Below are positions 61,249-64,000 of a stretch of 64,000 bases of DNA, one piece after another. The notes beneath the pieces were generated by a model. The model saw only the letters and a program-made list of their open reading frames with translations. It made no database searches and was not told the DNA's origin. The stretch comes from Lunularia cruciata (taxonomy: Eukaryota > Streptophyta > Marchantiopsida > Lunulariales > Lunulariaceae). The DNA lies in NCBI GenBank assembly GCA_948567375.1, contig OX419759.1:51984593-52048592 (forward strand), read 5' to 3'. The first letter of the stretch is position 1. The number at the start of each line of letters is the position of its first letter. The translations under genes were made by a program, and so were the position numbers.

Positions 61249-63064
61249 TTACAAGCGGGCTTCGACGACAGCACAGTGTTTCCTCCATCCATAAGGATTC
61301 ACTGTCTGAATATTGCCCATTGTGATCATAGCCACTCCGAAATCGTACAAGAATGACTGAGAGTCTTGCACGGCTTTGATAGCGTATTGTACACCCAAGG
61401 GGTCGCTCATGAGTGTCACGTCTGATTCCATAAGTCCTTTGTTTGTCAGAAGATCCAAGTAATAAGTAGAATCGAAAGTCCCATTTGTTGAGTCCGAGGC
61501 CATGAAGTTTAGGGGCTGGTTTTCTGGGCAGCGAGTCTTGAGCCAGGCAGCAAAAGCTGCGTCCAATGAAGGGTCTGTGTTATTTTGACCATCGAAGTTG
61601 TACAGTCTCTCAAGGAATGCTCCACAGTGAAATTGTCCAATGGAATGTCCGCCTGTATTTGATCATTAGGTCAAGCAAAAGGATTACGACGAGGGACGAT
61701 AGCATGTGTTCAATCTGCAGTGCGCTCAGGCTAGGTCGATAAAGCGCTAAGTATGTGTATCTTGTTTAACAGGATTGATTCTAGATGTTGAAAACTTATA
61801 AGCACAGGAATCAGTAGATCTGAAACCACACGGTTTCATGCTCACCTAGTTGAACTGCAACTGTGAACAAAATTCTGAAAGGATGCCTAAATGTGATAAA
61901 TCACTTGAGTTAACGTGAAAATTTTTGGGGGTCTAGTTGTACCTGACAGGATAATCATATCCCGTGCGTCAAGTCCAACTTTCGCGAAAGTAGCAACCAG
62001 CTGGGCAAAATCGTCTGTTCGTTTGGGCAAGCTGCTGTTTACTGCTTCCGCAATTGAAACAGCCCCGTCCACTCTGCCCAGGAATACTGGCCAAGCCCAG
62101 CCACCAACCTGTGGTATGTGGTTATGTAAACACAGCAACATAGTAAGCCTCATCTTCTGTTCTGATGTCGGTTTCGAGTTCTGATAGTTCTGCATGGAAC
62201 TTTGAACATCTATCTTCAACGGCAATGGTAGCGTCTTCACGTCGCAAGGATGAAATAATCAAATTTTGTTTTTGTGGTAATAGATTATCAATAGCTATAA
62301 CTAGTCCTTTATGTAAGCTATCTTAAAGCTTACATAATGTCTATAGCTTATCATGGTCAGGCATAATCACTTGAAACTGTGGTCCTTGCTTGTGTCCTAT
62401 TTTGCTTTCATCTTTGTACGTGGCACCAGTAGATGTCCAGGCAGCAATTTCAGAATGTACTCACTCACCTTGGCAGTTGCGTCTCGTGCTACCAAAGCCA
62501 AAATGTCAGCACATGATACCACACCAGGACATTCACACTCGAGCTTCATTTTGATCTCATCAATCTTCTCGAAACCTCTTAAAGACCCTTTGTTTAGTAG
62601 AGCATCCTTTTCGGCTACCATATCTTGGGTTGAGTTGAGAAGCACGGATCCATCACAACCCTGTATATTCACATATTGCAAATCTCGTCACAAAACTGGC
62701 ACTTTCAAGTTTCCTGCACAAGCTTAACTGGTCTCGACATAGTACACAAATTTTGCTTGGCATAAAGATTCGGACTAGAAACCTTTTCAAATTTTGGGAA
62801 CAAATTTGGAATGGATAATAGAAAATAGTGACTTACTCCAACGAAGCAGTCATGGAAATGCAAACGCATAAGACCTGCAGCCAATCCCCAATCTGCCTCG
62901 ACAATTGCATCTACCTGTTGCTTCACTACGGTTGTCACCTGTGGACAGGTAGTCTTATAGAAATCCACAGAAAGTTCGGCATTTGAAACTACTGCTGCTA
63001 CTCCCAGCAGAAACATCATCACGCTTATTGCCAAGTACGACAGTGTCGACTGTGAGAATGCCAT
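61249..63064 (-). CDS. Class III (secretory) plant peroxidase, copy 2
   Basis: Four exons on the minus strand: 63064-62837, 62660-62469, 62108-61943 and 61652-61249. Exon lengths are identical to those of copy 1, giving 990 bases and 329 residues, and every GT..AG border is kept. The signal peptide, distal R67/H71, proximal H198 and all cysteines are unchanged. The differences I see are Val3 to Phe, Met13 to Ile, Asn38 to Thr, and three mild changes in exon 4 (Glu to Asn, Ser to Thr, Leu to Val); exons 2 and 3 encode the same protein as in copy 1. It is a secreted haem peroxidase using H2O2, with the substrate unknown. The promoter elements are conserved too, so both copies are expected to be active. 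Confidence 0.95.
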
Positions 63065-64000
63065 TGTCGAGACCTTGTTTGCTAGTGTCTTCTGATCTGT
63101 CGTCTAATTCCTGTATCGACGTAAGATTCGTGATCCCTTACCTAGCCAAAGGTAGTTCGACCCCCGCAAATGGTCAAAACCACCTTTCTGCACAATTATA
63201 AAAAGAGCGCGTGAGGAATAGCAAGAACAAATTTGAATAACGAATCTGAAGTTGATGAGTGTGATTCAATTTAGGTGATGTCATGTATATGCACTTAGAC
63301 CTATTGGCAAGACCTAGTTCAAACATGTAAACACCAAGGAAAAACTTCACTTACGTGCAAAGGTGAAGGGTGTGGAGAAGAACTCTCGACTTGTGAGTTG
63401 TGATCTGTGATAGCCCACCATTTATACGTCATTTGGGCGACCTGAAGACTGCAACAGCCTTGTCTTTTCTCCCATACCTTCGTGGTCTGTGTTAGGCATG
63501 ATCTATCGGAATAAATGTTGACGAACCAGGAACGCATAATTTTAATGTTAGACTAAGATTTAGAAGGATTCTTGGCATGGAATGAGGCACCGGGGTGGAT
63601 TCGATCACTGTTGTGAAGCACTCCTGTAGATTTTGCATAGTTGCAGCTGAGGTGATAGATTGTTTTGGGTGGCAAGGATGACAGTAAATACTCCTAAGGA
63701 GTAAAACCCGCATAAGATTTCCTAGATATTCTATGGATGACCAGCCATCTAGTCAGAAACAAACAAGCTTTAGTAGGGAACGGGAAACCTTGTATAGTAT
63801 CTGAGGTCATCCTCAACCGTCGTCGTAGTAACTTCAACTTACTCATTTATGATGAAGAAGTAGCATCCGCAGGATCCCGTCAGTTCCGTGTTCACGCACT
63901 TTAACTCAACAAGCTAACTGAAGTTTCTTATTTATTGTTCCAAACTCGATGATAAGGTAAATTTACCGAATTTGGGCAAACTAGTCGTTATCTCACAGAA
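63065..64000. promoter_or_regulatory. Upstream region of peroxidase copy 2 and end of unit 3
   Basis: Contains the counterparts of the copy 1 leader, its putative intron and TATA box (63426-63421). Similarity to unit 1 ends near 63845; the final 150 bases are unique in the window. Confidence 0.45.

Overview
This is nuclear DNA of a land plant. Three kinds of intron-bearing or plant-specific host gene support that: two class III (secretory) peroxidases with the classical 4-exon/3-intron structure, two LOB-domain (LBD) transcription factors, and one thaumatin-like (PR-5) gene with four exons. All peroxidase and thaumatin exons join in phase at GT..AG borders. The divergent LBD and peroxidase sequences would fit a non-seed plant, but the window alone does not settle the lineage. 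Most of the rest is old repeats and retroelement fossils.

Layout. Unit 1 (about 1-21063) holds, in order: an unclassified repeat (A1), a short copy of block D (D'), repeat R1, a retroelement-like stretch, a decayed genic region, LBD copy 1 (7245-7850), a hairpin with its flanking block P1, a broken Ty1/copia element inserted at 14443-18339, and peroxidase copy 1 (18469-20280, minus). The middle (21063-48000) begins with a partial, rearranged restart of the unit (A2, a microsatellite, R2). It continues with a broken Ty3/gypsy element, block D1, the thaumatin-like gene (32673-34104), a gene-empty AT-rich stretch, an inverted R copy, a truncated hairpin/P copy holding an assembly gap, a second gypsy fragment with block D2, and a Ty1/copia fragment. 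Unit 3 (about 48000-63850) repeats unit 1: A3, D', R3, the decayed genic region, LBD copy 2 (55742-56344), a 73-codon open frame, hairpin and P3, and peroxidase copy 2 (61249-63064, minus).

The main event is therefore a tandem segmental duplication carrying an LBD gene and a peroxidase gene together, with a decayed partial unit between the two good copies. Both copies of both genes are open. By eye the gene-bearing parts differ by a few percent, while the repeat parts (A, R) differ much more and are poor in CpG. A second, independent duplication (26998-32262 against 41712-46741) lies in the middle.

I did not find a clearly new molecular system. The most unusual items are: the linked LBD+peroxidase duplication; repeated involvement of hairpins at copy differences and at one breakpoint; block D, a CpG-rich four-copy family of unknown nature with a conserved TATA box; an unrecognised 73-codon frame open in one copy only; and an unexplained ~130-bp open segment present in one unit only. 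No tRNA, rRNA or CRISPR was seen. All similarity percentages are estimates made by eye.
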